Positions 50,511-60,313 are shown, counted from the first letter of the stretch. The stretch: 64,000 bases of DNA from Pseudovibrio sp. Tun.PSC04-5.I4 (GCF_900104145.1 NZ_FNLB01000006.1:2926501-2990500), one strand, 5' to 3'. Notes: generated from the letters alone by a model not told the origin. Numbers and translations: made by a program.

Positions 50511-53441
50511 CTAATGCGCTTCCTCCCAGTTGTTGGCGGCTTCTGCTTCTACTTTTAGGGGGACAGAGAGCTGGAGGACGGGTTCTGTCGCTTTTTCCAT
50601 GGTGCTGATGACGAGTTTTTTGGTTTCCTCGGCCTGCTCTTCTGGCAGTTCGAAGATCAATTCATCGTGCACTTGCAGCAGCATTTGTGCGTCCAGGCCT
50701 GCGGTTTTCAGTACTTCATCCATGCGCACCATGGCGCGGCGGAGGATATCTGCTGCTGAACCCTGAATTGGGGCGTTGATGGCGGCCCGCTCGTAGAACT
50801 GACGCATATTCGGGTTTTTGGTGTTTACATCCGGGTAGTGAGCGCGGCGACCGAAGATGGTTTCCACGTAACCGTTTTCATGGACGAACTTTTTGGTCTC
50901 TTCCATGTACTCTTTGATGCCCGGGAAGCGCTCAAAGTAGGTTTTGATGTAATCACCGGCTTCACCACGGGAAATGCTGAGCTGATTGGCAAGGCCAAAC
51001 GCTGAAATACCGTAGATGATACCGAAGTTGATGGCTTTGGCGCGGCGGCGGACGCTGGAATCCATGCCTTCAATCGGCACGCCAAACATCTCGCTGGCTG
51101 TCATGGCGTGAATATCCAGCCCATCAGCAAACGCTTGTTTGAGCTGGGGAATATCGGCCATGTGGGCCAGCACGCGCAGTTCGATCTGGCTGTAATCGGC
51201 AGAAATGAGCTTTTTGCCTTTTCCAGCGATGAAGGCCTGACGGATTTTGCGGCCTTCCGCTGTGCGGATAGGGATGTTTTGAATGTTTGGCTCAGAAGAG
51301 GACAAACGGCCCGTTGTGGTTGCGGCCAGCGAGAAGGAGGTGTGAACGCGGCCCGTATCCTGATTGATGAAGCCGGGCAGGGCGTCCGTGTAGGTGGATC
51401 TCAGCTTGCTCAGCTGGCGCCACTCAACAATCTTGCTTGGAAGCGCATGGCCTTGAGCGGCCAAATCATCCAGCACAGAGGCCGAGGTTGACCACGCACC
51501 TGTCTTCGTTTTTTTGCCGCCGGGAAGACCCATTCTGCCGAACAGGATTTCACCCAGCTGTTTTGGAGAACCGACGTTGAAGATTTCGCCTGCATCGTCA
51601 TGGATTTCCGCTTCCAGCCGCGCAGCGCCCTGCGCAAACTCGCCGGAGAGCAAGGAGAGCATCTGACGGTCAATGGAAATGCCGCGGCGCTCCATCTTGG
51701 CCAGTGTTACCACCATTGGACGTTCGAGGCGCTCATAAACCACGGTCATCTGCTCAGCGGCGAGGCGCGGTTTAAGGATTTTCCAGAGGCGCAGAGTTAC
51801 GTCCGCATCTTCAGCCGCATAGGCCGTGGCTTTTTCCAGTGGCACCTTGTCAAAACTGATTTGGGATTTGCCGGAGCCGCACACTTCCTTAAACGGGATT
51901 GGCGTGTGACCCAGCCAACGCTGAGACAGCTCATCCATGCCGTTGCCGCCCACGCCCGCATCTAGCGCATAGGAGAGCAGCATGGTGTCATCAAACGGGG
52001 CAACCTCAACGCCGTAACGCGCCAGCACGAGCCAGTCGTACTTCATGTTCTGCGCGATTTTGAGAACTGCCGGATCTTCCAGCATCGGTTTAAGGAGCGC
52101 GATGGCTTCCTTCAGTGGGATCTGGCCTTCCAGCAAACCGCCGCCGCCGAGGAGGTCCCCTTCGCCGTCCACATGCGCCAGTGGGATGTAACAGGCTTTG
52201 CCCGGCACGCTGGAAAGGGAGACGCCAACCAAGCCAGCTTCCATAGAATTGAGGGCATCTGTTTCCGTATCCACAGCCACATAGCCAACTTCATAGGCTT
52301 GCGCTATCCACTCCTGAAGTTGCTCAGCGGTGGAGATTGTTACGTATGCGGAACTATCCACGGGAATCGCTGATATTTCAGCCTTCAGTTTCTCGGCAAC
52401 CGGTCCGGTAGACCAGATTTGATCCGCAGGTTGTCCCGCAGTATCCTCAGCTTTTGCAGCAGGTTTTGCAGTGCTTTCCCAGCCTTCTACGATTAACTCA
52501 ATCGGTTCGATGTTCTCCAAAACTGCGCCGGTGAAGTCTGCAACTTTTTTGGTGAGGCTGTGGAGGCCGATTGCTTTGAGGAAGCCGATTGCTTCTGCAC
52601 CATTTACATCACAAACAGTGAAATCTTCGACTGGCGTTTCCACCGGCACGTTTTCTTCCAGCTGCACAAGGCGTTTGGAAACACGGGCTTGATCTGCAAA
52701 CTCGATGAGGTTTTCGCGGCGCTTCTTCTGCTTAATGGTTTCAGCTTGCGCCAAAAGAGTTTCCAGATCACCGAACTCGTTGATCAGCAGAGCTGCGGTT
52801 TTAAGGCCGATGCCCGGAATGCCGGGAACGTTATCAACGCTATCACCTGCAAGGGACTGCACTTCGACGACCTTTTCCGGTCCAACGCCGAATTTCTCAA
52901 AGACCTCTGGCGCGCCGATCACCTTGTTCTTCATGGTATCAACCATGCCGATTTTGTCGGTTACAAGCTGCATCAGATCTTTATCGCCAGAAACGATGGT
53001 CACACGAGCGCCTTGTGCCGCGGCTTGGCGGGCGTAGGTGGCAATGAGATCGTCGGCCTCATACCCCTGCTGATCAATGGCGGGTACGCCAAAGGCACGG
53101 GTTGCCTGACGGATCAAACCAAACTGGGGGCGCAGGTCTTCTGGCGCAGGTGGGCGATGCGCTTTGTATTCCGGGTAGAAGTCGTTTCGGAACGTTTTGC
53201 CGGACTTATCAAAGATCACGGCAAAGTGGGTTGGCTCCTCGCCTTTTTCTTTGGTGGGGCCGTCCTGCATCATCTTCCAGAGCATGTTACAGAAGCCGGA
53301 AACCGCGCCAATGGGCAAGCCATCGGACTTGCGGGTCAGCGGTGGCAACGCGTGATACGCACGGAAAATGAAGGTGGAACCATCAATCAGAATGAGATGA
53401 TCGTTCTCTTTAAGAGCTGGGGCATTAGAATGTGTTGACAT
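50511..53441 (-). CDS. polA: DNA polymerase I
   Basis: PolA removes RNA primers and fills gaps in replication and repair. The product is 976 residues from the ATG at 53441 (ATG 53453 and GTG 53462 are alternatives). The 5' nuclease domain has LILIDGSTFIFRAYHA, GYEADDLIATYA, SGDKDLMQLV and DNVPGIPGIGLKTA. The 3'-5' exonuclease is complete: DTETDAL (Exo I), NMKYDWLVL (Exo II) and YAAEDADVT (Exo III). The polymerase has SADYSQIELRVLAH, RRRAKAINFGIIYG and VHDELIFELP. It follows two secreted-protein genes on the same strand at 65 bp. Confidence 0.98.
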   Translation of the reverse strand: MSTHSNAPALKENDHLILIDGSTFIFRAYHALPPLTRKSDGLPIGAVSGFCNMLWKMMQDGPTKEKGEEPTHFAVIFDKSGKTFRNDFYPEYKAHRPPAPEDLRPQFGLIRQATRAFGVPAIDQQGYEADDLIATYARQAAAQGARVTIVSGDKDLMQLVTDKIGMVDTMKNKVIGAPEVFEKFGVGPEKVVEVQSLAGDSVDNVPGIPGIGLKTAALLINEFGDLETLLAQAETIKQKKRRENLIEFADQARVSKRLVQLEENVPVETPVEDFTVCDVNGAEAIGFLKAIGLHSLTKKVADFTGAVLENIEPIELIVEGWESTAKPAAKAEDTAGQPADQIWSTGPVAEKLKAEISAIPVDSSAYVTISTAEQLQEWIAQAYEVGYVAVDTETDALNSMEAGLVGVSLSSVPGKACYIPLAHVDGEGDLLGGGGLLEGQIPLKEAIALLKPMLEDPAVLKIAQNMKYDWLVLARYGVEVAPFDDTMLLSYALDAGVGGNGMDELSQRWLGHTPIPFKEVCGSGKSQISFDKVPLEKATAYAAEDADVTLRLWKILKPRLAAEQMTVVYERLERPMVVTLAKMERRGISIDRQMLSLLSGEFAQGAARLEAEIHDDAGEIFNVGSPKQLGEILFGRMGLPGGKKTKTGAWSTSASVLDDLAAQGHALPSKIVEWRQLSKLRSTYTDALPGFINQDTGRVHTSFSLAATTTGRLSSSEPNIQNIPIRTAEGRKIRQAFIAGKGKKLISADYSQIELRVLAHMADIPQLKQAFADGLDIHAMTASEMFGVPIEGMDSSVRRRAKAINFGIIYGISAFGLANQLSISRGEAGDYIKTYFERFPGIKEYMEETKKFVHENGYVETIFGRRAHYPDVNTKNPNMRQFYERAAINAPIQGSAADILRRAMVRMDEVLKTAGLDAQMLLQVHDELIFELPEEQAEETKKLVISTMEKATEPVLQLSVPLKVEAEAANNWEEAH

Positions 53442-53505
53442 GGGCGCGATCATGCCTGCCACCGGCCCTTAAGAAAAGAGCAATTAATCCTTTTTCAATG
53501 ATGTT

Positions 53506-54009
53506 TTAACGATCCGAACCAGCCTCAGGTTTTTCTGTGGTCATCGCGGGCTCTTCCTCTACGAAATAAGGCATAAAACCCGACTGATTGTTGCGGATGG
53601 TGGGTTTAAACTTTCCTTGCGGGCAAATGAAGATCAATTCATCCTGCAGACGGACCTGCTTACAATCTTTGTCGAGATCGTAAACGAAGCCGCCCGCATC
53701 TCCACTGAAATAGTAGTCGTTGGTGGTTGGCTCTTCTCCCGGGGTTACTTTCGGCGCTTCCAGTACGGACTTGTTGCAGAGGTCGCTAATCTTCTCGCGG
53801 TATTGAGATTGACCGAGGTCATTTGTTGGTTCGCGCTTCATGTAATCCTCAACGCACTCAGAAACCTCTCGCTCCATCTGTTGTTTTGGTGTGGGTGTTT
53901 TGGTCGTTTGGGCGTTGGCGAGGGCTGATAAACAGAATACGGTGATGACTGCGATGATAGCTGGCAGGCATCTGCCAGAATTTGAGTAGGCTTGACTGAA
54001 ATATCGCAT
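53506..54009 (-). CDS. Secreted protein of unknown function
   Basis: A 167-residue protein with a clear Sec signal peptide (hydrophobic IIAVITVFCLSALANAQ, cleavage after Ala-Asn-Ala). The mature part is acidic and has four cysteines (ECVEDYM, LCNKSV, DCKQVRL, FICPQG), suitable for two disulfides in the periplasm. No family is recognised. GGAG precedes the ATG. It starts 15 bp after the DUF2092 gene, so the two are probably one operon and may work together. Confidence 0.75.
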   Translation of the reverse strand: MRYFSQAYSNSGRCLPAIIAVITVFCLSALANAQTTKTPTPKQQMEREVSECVEDYMKREPTNDLGQSQYREKISDLCNKSVLEAPKVTPGEEPTTNDYYFSGDAGGFVYDLDKDCKQVRLQDELIFICPQGKFKPTIRNNQSGFMPYFVEEEPAMTTEKPEAGSDR

Positions 54010-54024
54010 CTCACTCTCCGGCAG

Positions 54025-54783
54025 TTATTGGGCGACCGTAGGGCCGGGCAGGTTGAAATGCTCTGCGCCCTCCGGAGGCTTGAACTTGAAATCTTCAGGA
54101 TGGAATTGCGGATCTAAGTTCCAACCACGGTAGGAGAGGTGCGTTTGTGGCAAGCCCTCCAATTCCTTATAAGTCACAATAAGATAACCGGGATACCCTG
54201 TCTCCTCATAAACCCACAACTGCCAATCCACCGCATCGTTAAAGAAGGCGAGGTGATGGGCGGTGCCTTCCGGCAAAACTTCACGCCCCACATAAAGGGA
54301 GCGAGTGGCGAGTTCATCAAGGACCATGTTCAGTTCAGGGTTGACCAAATCAATCCCCGGTAGCGTGAGCTGGAAATCGCTTCGCAGAACACCAATCAAC
54401 GCTGCGACTGTGCCGGTAAAATCACCCTGCGTGTAAATATTCCGTGTCTCGTCGAAATAGGTGATGATGCCGTCATCCAGATACAATTCACTCTTGCCAT
54501 CCGGGCGCGGCAGATCAATTTTGAGTTCACCTTTGCCAAGAATGTTGACGGTGTATTCGAACACAAAATTCAATGGAACCAGATCTTTGAAGATCCGTTC
54601 TTCACTGGCGTACACAGTGAAGCGCATGGACTCCACCGCTTTAAACTTCTCCAGCACCTCCAAAAGGATTTGCCGCGCCATGTCTTCCTTTGCTGCATGA
54701 GCGGGAAGCGGACGTAGCTCTACCCACGCAAGCGCGGACAAAATGAAAAGGATAGGCAGAACACTCAATGCTCTGAAGATCAT
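54025..54783 (-). CDS. DUF2092 family periplasmic protein (LolA-like fold)
   Basis: A 252-residue protein with an N-terminal signal (LPILFILSALAWVELRPLPAHA). The mature protein is beta-rich, with the series FTVYASEERIF, LPRPDGKSELYLDDGIITYFDE and VDWQLWVYEETGYPGYLIVTYKE expected for the LolA/LolB-like half barrel that DUF2092 proteins adopt. It probably binds a lipid or lipoprotein in the periplasm; the ligand is unknown. It heads a likely operon with the small secreted protein, upstream of polA. Confidence 0.8.
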   Translation of the reverse strand: MIFRALSVLPILFILSALAWVELRPLPAHAAKEDMARQILLEVLEKFKAVESMRFTVYASEERIFKDLVPLNFVFEYTVNILGKGELKIDLPRPDGKSELYLDDGIITYFDETRNIYTQGDFTGTVAALIGVLRSDFQLTLPGIDLVNPELNMVLDELATRSLYVGREVLPEGTAHHLAFFNDAVDWQLWVYEETGYPGYLIVTYKELEGLPQTHLSYRGWNLDPQFHPEDFKFKPPEGAEHFNLPGPTVAQ

Positions 54784-54936
54784 GAGGATGTGTTCCCGGC
54801 CGGTATCTCAGGCTTCCTTGATGGCGAGCTGAAACGCATCAGCTCACGCCGTCAGGACAAGCCTAAGCAAGGACCGGAAAAACCCTCTAAACCCAACTGC
54901 TAAAATTGGGCGTGTCCTTGTCATGATTTAACAGCA

Positions 54937-54969
54937 AAACCCTCGAAAGTGGTTGTTTCGAGGGTTTTT
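54937..54969 (-). terminator. Terminator after the acyltransferase gene
   Basis: AAACCCTCGAAA and TTTCGAGGGTTT form a perfect 12-bp stem with a seven-base loop. T runs occur on both strands. It lies 28 bases after the acyltransferase stop. Confidence 0.9.
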
Positions 54970-54994
54970 GTTATTCGTCGGGGGCTGTCACTTT

Positions 54995-56041
54995 TCAAGC
55001 TGCTATGGGAGCAACGCTTTTGGAGCGAGGAAGCACTGCAACATACGCCCAAGTGGGCCTTTTAAAGAGGAATGTACCAAAACCGGTTTTATTTATGACC
55101 CAGAGCAAGATGATTGGCGAGACCGTTGCCATACAAGTCACGATCAACGCGATTATACCAGCGTCCGATATCACACCAAGCTTGAGCAAGATTGCGCGTG
55201 TCACTGCCATCGGGAAAAAGAATGCCAGATAAATCACGATGGAGTTCTGGCCCATGTAACTCAGCAGTTTAAGTGACTTTATATTGGACAGTAGCGCAGA
55301 CACCGCGATCACAGCAAGCGCGCCCAAACCACCCAATGCCAGCGATGCAAATGGCAAGTCCGCATAACCGTAGTTAACAAACAACCCGTTCACCCCCCCC
55401 CAAATCAGCAAGAATGACAGGCCTTTGAGGACATTCTGGCGAATCCAATCCGCAATCACGAAAATATTCTGCGCGAAGATATAACCAGCAAAGAAGAACA
55501 CAAAGCGTGAAGCGGTTTCATCCAACAACACCCAACCCGTGTGGATCTGACTGATTTGTAGAACGGACGCGACCACAAGTGTCGCCTGCCACGGCACTTT
55601 TGCTGAATGAAGAAGCTTGGTGATGACAAAGAAAATAGGCAGAGCGTAGATAAACCAAAGCGTGCCGAACGGCTGCACATAAGACAGTGCATATTGCGAG
55701 AATACACTGCTCCACCCGAACTCTGCTGCGAACGAAGGCGCTTTCAGCACAAACTGAATAGTAAGCCACAAAATGTAGAAGTAGAAGAAGTGTACGACTT
55801 TACGATCGACATACAGACGCCAGTCCCGCCCGATGGTGAGTGCAAGGAATAACCCGGAGATCATGAAGAAGTCCGGCATACGGAAGGGTTTTGCAAAGGC
55901 AACGATCTCGCCCATAAAGCCCATCTTGCCGATTGCTTCTCCAACCCCAAGCGTGGAATGCATCATGACCACGAGAAAGATACAAAATCCTTTCGCGTAA
56001 TCCACCCAATCCACTCTATTGGAGTTTTGCTGCCCAACCAT
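54995..56041 (-). CDS. Acyltransferase 3 family membrane protein
   Basis: A 348-residue integral membrane protein with about ten hydrophobic segments. The N-terminus has the family pattern VDWVDYAKGFCIFLVVMMHST, in which the histidine is the presumed catalytic residue, followed by FRMPDFFMISGLFLA. It resembles OpgC/NodX-like enzymes that O-acylate (acetyl or succinyl) surface glycans. AGGA precedes the ATG. The target glycan cannot be told; the LTA-synthase-like enzyme 5 kb away is also an envelope modifier. The region upstream (56042-56170) is AT-rich and shows nothing else. Confidence 0.87.
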   Translation of the reverse strand: MVGQQNSNRVDWVDYAKGFCIFLVVMMHSTLGVGEAIGKMGFMGEIVAFAKPFRMPDFFMISGLFLALTIGRDWRLYVDRKVVHFFYFYILWLTIQFVLKAPSFAAEFGWSSVFSQYALSYVQPFGTLWFIYALPIFFVITKLLHSAKVPWQATLVVASVLQISQIHTGWVLLDETASRFVFFFAGYIFAQNIFVIADWIRQNVLKGLSFLLIWGGVNGLFVNYGYADLPFASLALGGLGALAVIAVSALLSNIKSLKLLSYMGQNSIVIYLAFFFPMAVTRAILLKLGVISDAGIIALIVTCMATVSPIILLWVINKTGFGTFLFKRPTWAYVAVLPRSKSVAPIAA

Positions 56042-56170
56042 GAAATATCCTAATGCAACTGCGTGCTATTATTATTTTTCACAATTATAGGTTTAGGAAT
56101 GGAGTAATGCTAGTTGCTGAAAATTAAAATTTTAATAAAAAGTTAACAAAATTCTTAAAATGCTTAATTA

Positions 56171-56500
56171 TTAGCTCACCATCTTAATTCTTGCTTCTTT
56201 TTCAATGGCATGCCGCGTTTGAAGTTCTGAGAGGCGTTTCATCACTTCTTTTTTACCAGCCTCGGTCTCAGTGACTATAACCTCGTCCTGAAGCTGTTTG
56301 ATCTCTTTTTGCAACTCAATTTCTCGTGGGAGCGCACCAGATTCGGCCATGATGCGAAAACCAACGGCATCTGCTGGGTCAATTAAAGCTGCCTCTGGCC
56401 TGCGGGGAAGAGGTTTTCCCTCTCCCTTGAGGTTTTTAAGCTGCCCTTTTGATTGCGCTTTGTTTATTTGACGCTCAATCAATTTGTCCCACAGAGCCAT
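56171..56500 (-). CDS. DUF1992 protein (DnaJ homologue subfamily C member 28 conserved region)
   Basis: A 109-residue soluble protein. It begins MALWDKLIERQINKAQSKG with GKPL in the middle, the hallmark of DUF1992, followed by a coiled-coil-like helix (about 55-105). Function is unknown. The ATG at 56500 has GAGGA upstream; TTG 56515 is rejected. It follows fxsA by 44 bp on the same strand. Confidence 0.85.
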   Translation of the reverse strand: MALWDKLIERQINKAQSKGQLKNLKGEGKPLPRRPEAALIDPADAVGFRIMAESGALPREIELQKEIKQLQDEVIVTETEAGKKEVMKRLSELQTRHAIEKEARIKMVS

Positions 56501-56544
56501 GGCTTTGTTCCTCAAATTATTTTTTTGATTCAGACCATCTGCAA

Positions 56545-57081
56545 TTAATGTTTCCGCGGGTCATCCTCATCAGTAGCCCATGGGCTTATACGGTTCGGGT
56601 CATCTGAGTGCGGATGATTTGCTGCTTCATCTTCTCCATGACGGGAAGATTTCCACTCATCTTCATTCAAATCCACAGTACCATCCTTGCGGCGATAGCC
56701 CGGATTCACGTTGAGGTTCTGCACCTTAACGCGGCGGGAGAGATAGTTGCCAATCGCCTCGCGCACTGGTGGGATGAAGAGCAGGAGGCCAATTGCATCC
56801 GTAAAGAAGCCCGGAATGAGTAGCATCACGCCTGCAAACACGATCATCGCGCCATGCATCAACTCATGGCTTGGTACACGACCAGCATCCATTTCGCCGC
56901 GCATACGCATGAGCAAAGATACACCTTGCTGACGAAGCATGTATGATCCTGCTGCAGCAGAAGCTACAGTGAGCAGGATTGTTGGAATTGCCCCTATCAC
57001 GCTCCCAACTTCAATAAAGAGATAGATCTCTATGGTTGGAACGAGAATGAAGCAGATAAGAAGGATGAATCCGAGTGGCAT
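56545..57081 (-). CDS. fxsA: FxsA family membrane protein
   Basis: A 178-residue inner-membrane protein. In E. coli FxsA protects against F-exclusion of phage T7 when overproduced; its normal role is unclear. The family core PTIEIYLFIEVGSVIGAIPTI..TVASAAAGSYMLRQQG and GVMLLIPGFFTDAIGLLLFIPPVR is clear, with three membrane segments. A hydrophilic acidic tail of about 55 residues follows (DEWKSSRHGEDEAANHPH). It is divergent from timA across 291 bp, the usual arrangement in this class. Confidence 0.92.
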   Translation of the reverse strand: MPLGFILLICFILVPTIEIYLFIEVGSVIGAIPTILLTVASAAAGSYMLRQQGVSLLMRMRGEMDAGRVPSHELMHGAMIVFAGVMLLIPGFFTDAIGLLLFIPPVREAIGNYLSRRVKVQNLNVNPGYRRKDGTVDLNEDEWKSSRHGEDEAANHPHSDDPNRISPWATDEDDPRKH

Positions 57082-57372
57082 AGCGTCCGCGTTGGTTCTA
57101 GGCGTTTAATTTATTAATCACCTTTTTCAAGATGACCATACTCATATTTGGGTGTCTTGCAAAAATTGCAATAACTAATTTAACCTTATACTAGCGTGGT
57201 AAGACCTTAAAAAGGCATTGGGGTGGCCAAGAAATAGCTGGAAGTTGCTCATAGAAACCTTAAATTAGTGACAGAGCCTGTAAAAATGCGCTAGAGCAGC
57301 TTATCTAGATATCTAATGCATTTGATCATCGGCGCTTAGTCGCCACGAGTAAAGGACCGGTCGGTACTCGGA

Positions 57373-58119
57373 ATGAACGAAATATTCGACGTCTACAACA
57401 TAATCTTCCTTATTGCGGCAGTTGTTATTTTTCTGCGGTTGAGATCCGTATTGGGCAATCGTACCGGTAACGAGAATCAACCCCATGATCCGTACTCTGC
57501 TTCGCAAAATCAGGATTCCAAACAATCTCAGGCACCTGAGAATGATGACAACGTTATTCCGCTTCCAGGAAGCGAGAACGTGGATCATGACCCAGAGCGC
57601 GCGGAACGCGAAGCTCGGGAACAGGTTGAAGCTGAGATCGACAAGATGGCCAAAAAAGGTTCAGATTTGAACCATGGCCTGCGTGAAATCTGGAAGGCGG
57701 AACCGTCCTTCAATCCAGCAGAGTTTGTGCAGGGTGCGCGCAGCGCCTATGAGATTATTCTCATGTCGTTCGCGCAGGGTGATCGTCGATCTTTGAAAGA
57801 CCTTCTCTCTCCTGAGGTGTTCGCCGGCTTCTCAGCCGCCATTGATGATCGTGAAAGTCGCAATGAGCGTGTTGAATCCACCTTTGTCGGTATCGACAAG
57901 GCGGGGATTGTGGAAGCCAATTTTAATGCGAAGGACAAACTGGCTGAAGTTACCATTCGCATTAAGGGCCAACTGATCACCGCAACACGCGATTCCGAAA
58001 ATCGGATTATTGACGGCGACCCAACCGCAGTGAGTGAACTGACTGACGTTTGGACCTTCGCTCGTGTAACTGGTGAGAACGATCCAAACTGGAGACTGGT
58101 TGCAACGGAATCTGCATGA
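57373..58119 (+). CDS. timA: Tim44/TimA family adaptor protein
   Basis: A 248-residue membrane-anchored protein: one N-terminal membrane segment (about 8-22), a long charged linker (about 30-90) and a C-terminal Tim44-like domain (about 105-245, FVQGARSAYEIILMSFAQGDRRSLKDLLSPEVFAGF). In alphaproteobacteria it is the relative of the mitochondrial import protein Tim44. The ATG of mltA overlaps its stop (ATGA), so translation is coupled. The upstream gap to fxsA holds both promoters without a clear dyad. Confidence 0.92.
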   Translation: MNEIFDVYNIIFLIAAVVIFLRLRSVLGNRTGNENQPHDPYSASQNQDSKQSQAPENDDNVIPLPGSENVDHDPERAEREAREQVEAEIDKMAKKGSDLNHGLREIWKAEPSFNPAEFVQGARSAYEIILMSFAQGDRRSLKDLLSPEVFAGFSAAIDDRESRNERVESTFVGIDKAGIVEANFNAKDKLAEVTIRIKGQLITATRDSENRIIDGDPTAVSELTDVWTFARVTGENDPNWRLVATESA

Positions 58120-59216
58120 CGCCTTCTTTCTTTCGCGGCACTAAGAGCATGATTATGGCACTTAGCGTCGCGGCGGGGATAAGTTCTGCTGCTGTTGCTG
58201 GAAAGCCTTTGAGCAGAGGCCAAGCCAATATGCGAAGCACAATGCTTTCCGAGCCACTTGTTCCAGACGAAATTGATGGATGGGCTGCAGATGATCATTC
58301 TGCGGCCCTTTCCGCGTTTCTGGATCATTGCAAAGCTGGCGAAGGTAAACCGCAAAAAACCAACACTTTTGGCATTAGCGACGCAGATCTACGCAAGATT
58401 TGCACAAAAGCACGCAAAACCAACGCAAGTGATGCAAAAGACTTTTTAGAACAGAACTTTACGTTTCACCGGGTCATCAAAAAGGGTTTTGTGACCGGTT
58501 ATTATATGCCGGAGCTGGAAGGTTCCCTTGTGCGTACCGCGGACTATTCTATCCCCCTGCATGGCTATCCTCCCAATTTTAAAGTTATGCCCACACGCGG
58601 AGATGTTATTGATGGTGCTCTCAACGGCAATGACCTTGAGGTCCTTTGGGTAAAAGATCCGGTTGACGCTTTTTTTACGGCCATTCAAGGTTCAGCTAGA
58701 GTTCGGTTGCCAAATGGCGAGACACGACGCCTAGCTTATGCTGGAAAATCAGGCCACGATTATACGCCAATTGGCCGTATCCTCATTGAGCGCGGCGAAA
58801 TCGCCAAGGAAAACATGTCGATGGATGCCATCCGTGCATGGTTATCCGCTAATCCGACCCAGCAAAATGAATTGTTTCGGCACAATAAATCCTACATCTT
58901 TTTTGAGGTACAATCCTCTGAAAATGCTGAGGTTTCAGCCATTGGAGGCGCCGGAACGCCGCTGACAGACCTGAGATCACTGGCAATTGATGATGATCTG
59001 CACACTTATGGCAGTTTAATTTTTGTCTCCAGTGATTTAAGGGAGTACGACACAACAGGAAATCGCTTCGCGAAGCTGATGGTTGCTCAGGATACTGGAT
59101 CCGCAATTAAAGGCGCAGCACGAGGCGATATTTTTGTTGGAAGTGGTGCAAAGGCAGGTGCAATTGCCGGGAATATCCGTCACGACGCGGAGTTCTATCT
59201 CCTTGTTCCAAAATAA
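58116..59216 (+). CDS. mltA: Membrane-bound lytic murein transglycosylase A family protein
   Basis: MltA cleaves the glycan strands of peptidoglycan with formation of anhydro-muramyl ends. The 366-residue product has the domains VTGYYMPELEGSLVRTADYSIPLHGYP, IQGSARVRLPNGETRRLAYAGKSGHDYTPIGRIL and the catalytic aspartate region MVAQDTGSAIKGAARGDIFVGSG. The signal peptide ends AAVAG without a lipobox cysteine, so unlike E. coli MltA it should be soluble in the periplasm. It overlaps timA by four bases and is followed by smr 26 bp later. Confidence 0.94.
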   Translation: MTPSFFRGTKSMIMALSVAAGISSAAVAGKPLSRGQANMRSTMLSEPLVPDEIDGWAADDHSAALSAFLDHCKAGEGKPQKTNTFGISDADLRKICTKARKTNASDAKDFLEQNFTFHRVIKKGFVTGYYMPELEGSLVRTADYSIPLHGYPPNFKVMPTRGDVIDGALNGNDLEVLWVKDPVDAFFTAIQGSARVRLPNGETRRLAYAGKSGHDYTPIGRILIERGEIAKENMSMDAIRAWLSANPTQQNELFRHNKSYIFFEVQSSENAEVSAIGGAGTPLTDLRSLAIDDDLHTYGSLIFVSSDLREYDTTGNRFAKLMVAQDTGSAIKGAARGDIFVGSGAKAGAIAGNIRHDAEFYLLVPK

Positions 59217-59242
59217 CAATTGATCGTGGACGGATCGAATAA

Positions 59243-59923
59243 ATGACGAATGGTGATCGCATAAAGCGGCCCAAAACAAAGCAACTTAGTGATGCTGACA
59301 AGAAATTGTGGGATCGCGTCAAAGCCACTTTGACGCCGATGCACAGGGATCGTCTTGCCGATTTGCTGGAGGATACGACGCAGCTATCCGAGCCTGAGCT
59401 GGAATTTGCGCACCCTCACGGGACTGTGCACCCTCAACCTCAGCTCAAACCGCAGCTGTTATCCCCGCCGAAACCACGCGCCTCTCAGAGCAAAAAATCT
59501 CGTGCTCTCAATGGGAAGACTGCGCCTGATTACTCGCCACCGAAACCCGTTATCCCCGCTATTCCTCCGCTTACGCCGCTGAACAAGAAGGAACGTAAAA
59601 AGGTTTCTCGTGGCGGTAAGGGCTATATTGACGCGCGGGTCGATCTTCATGGTTTGACGCAATATCAAGCCCACCAAAGGCTGACCTCGTTCATTTATCA
59701 ATCTCAAGCCATAGGTTATTCCCTCGTGCTTGTGATTACAGGCAAGGGGTTAGACAGTGCCTGTTCCCCTTATGGAGATGACCGCGGCGTGTTGCGCCGG
59801 ATGGTGCCGCAATGGCTCTCCCTTCCTGATATGCGCAGCTGTGTGGTAGGATTCGACCAAGCCCATGTTTCCCATGGTGGCGGTGGTGCAATTTATGTAC
59901 GCATCCGCAAGCGCAAGAAATAA
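59243..59923 (+). CDS. Smr domain protein
   Basis: A 226-residue cytoplasmic protein. The N-terminal 120 residues are Pro/Lys-rich and low complexity. The C-terminal Smr domain (about 128-224) has DLHGLTQYQAHQRL and ITGKG, with RGVLRRMVPQWL and GGGGAIYVRIRKRK. Smr domains bind or cleave nucleic acid, as in MutS2 and YdaL-type proteins. It belongs to the conserved timA-mltA-smr-xre run. The target is unknown. Confidence 0.92.
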   Translation: MTNGDRIKRPKTKQLSDADKKLWDRVKATLTPMHRDRLADLLEDTTQLSEPELEFAHPHGTVHPQPQLKPQLLSPPKPRASQSKKSRALNGKTAPDYSPPKPVIPAIPPLTPLNKKERKKVSRGGKGYIDARVDLHGLTQYQAHQRLTSFIYQSQAIGYSLVLVITGKGLDSACSPYGDDRGVLRRMVPQWLSLPDMRSCVVGFDQAHVSHGGGGAIYVRIRKRKK

Positions 59924-59941
59924 GGCAGGACGCTCAACACG

Positions 59942-60313
59942 ATGACGCCTTTTGGAGCCAAAGTTAGAGAACTGCGGGTAAAGCAGCAAATCACTCTGAA
60001 AGAAATGGCCGAAGCTCTTTCTGTTTCCTCGGCATATTTGAGTGCGCTTGAACATGGAAAACGCGGCACACCGACTTGGTATATGGTTCAGCGCATTATA
60101 ACCTATTTCAACGTTATCTGGGATGAAGCCGAAGAATTACAACGGCTTGCAGAACTCTCAAACCCCAAGATCACCATTGATACGGGTGGATTAACACCGC
60201 GCGCCACCGAACTCACTAATATGCTGGCAACTAAAATTAATAAGCTATCAGATGAGTCTCTGGAGCATCTCATCCATCAATTAAGAGTCGTTAGCTCGCG
60301 CGACAATATCTAG
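59942..60313 (+). CDS. XRE family helix-turn-helix regulator
   Basis: A 123-residue DNA-binding protein. The XRE helix-turn-helix is at about 6-60 (FGAKVRELRVKQQITLKEMAEALSVSSAYLSALEHGKRG) and a helical tail follows. There is no cupin or peptidase domain. It starts 18 bp after the Smr gene and is the last gene before glnD. No palindromic operator is evident in the short gaps, so it may act elsewhere. Confidence 0.92.
   Translation: MTPFGAKVRELRVKQQITLKEMAEALSVSSAYLSALEHGKRGTPTWYMVQRIITYFNVIWDEAEELQRLAELSNPKITIDTGGLTPRATELTNMLATKINKLSDESLEHLIHQLRVVSSRDNI

Noticed and set aside
52560..53438. Plus-strand open frame of 292 codons inside polA
   Set aside because: It is the shadow of the 5' nuclease domain of polA; the translation shows no recognisable domain.
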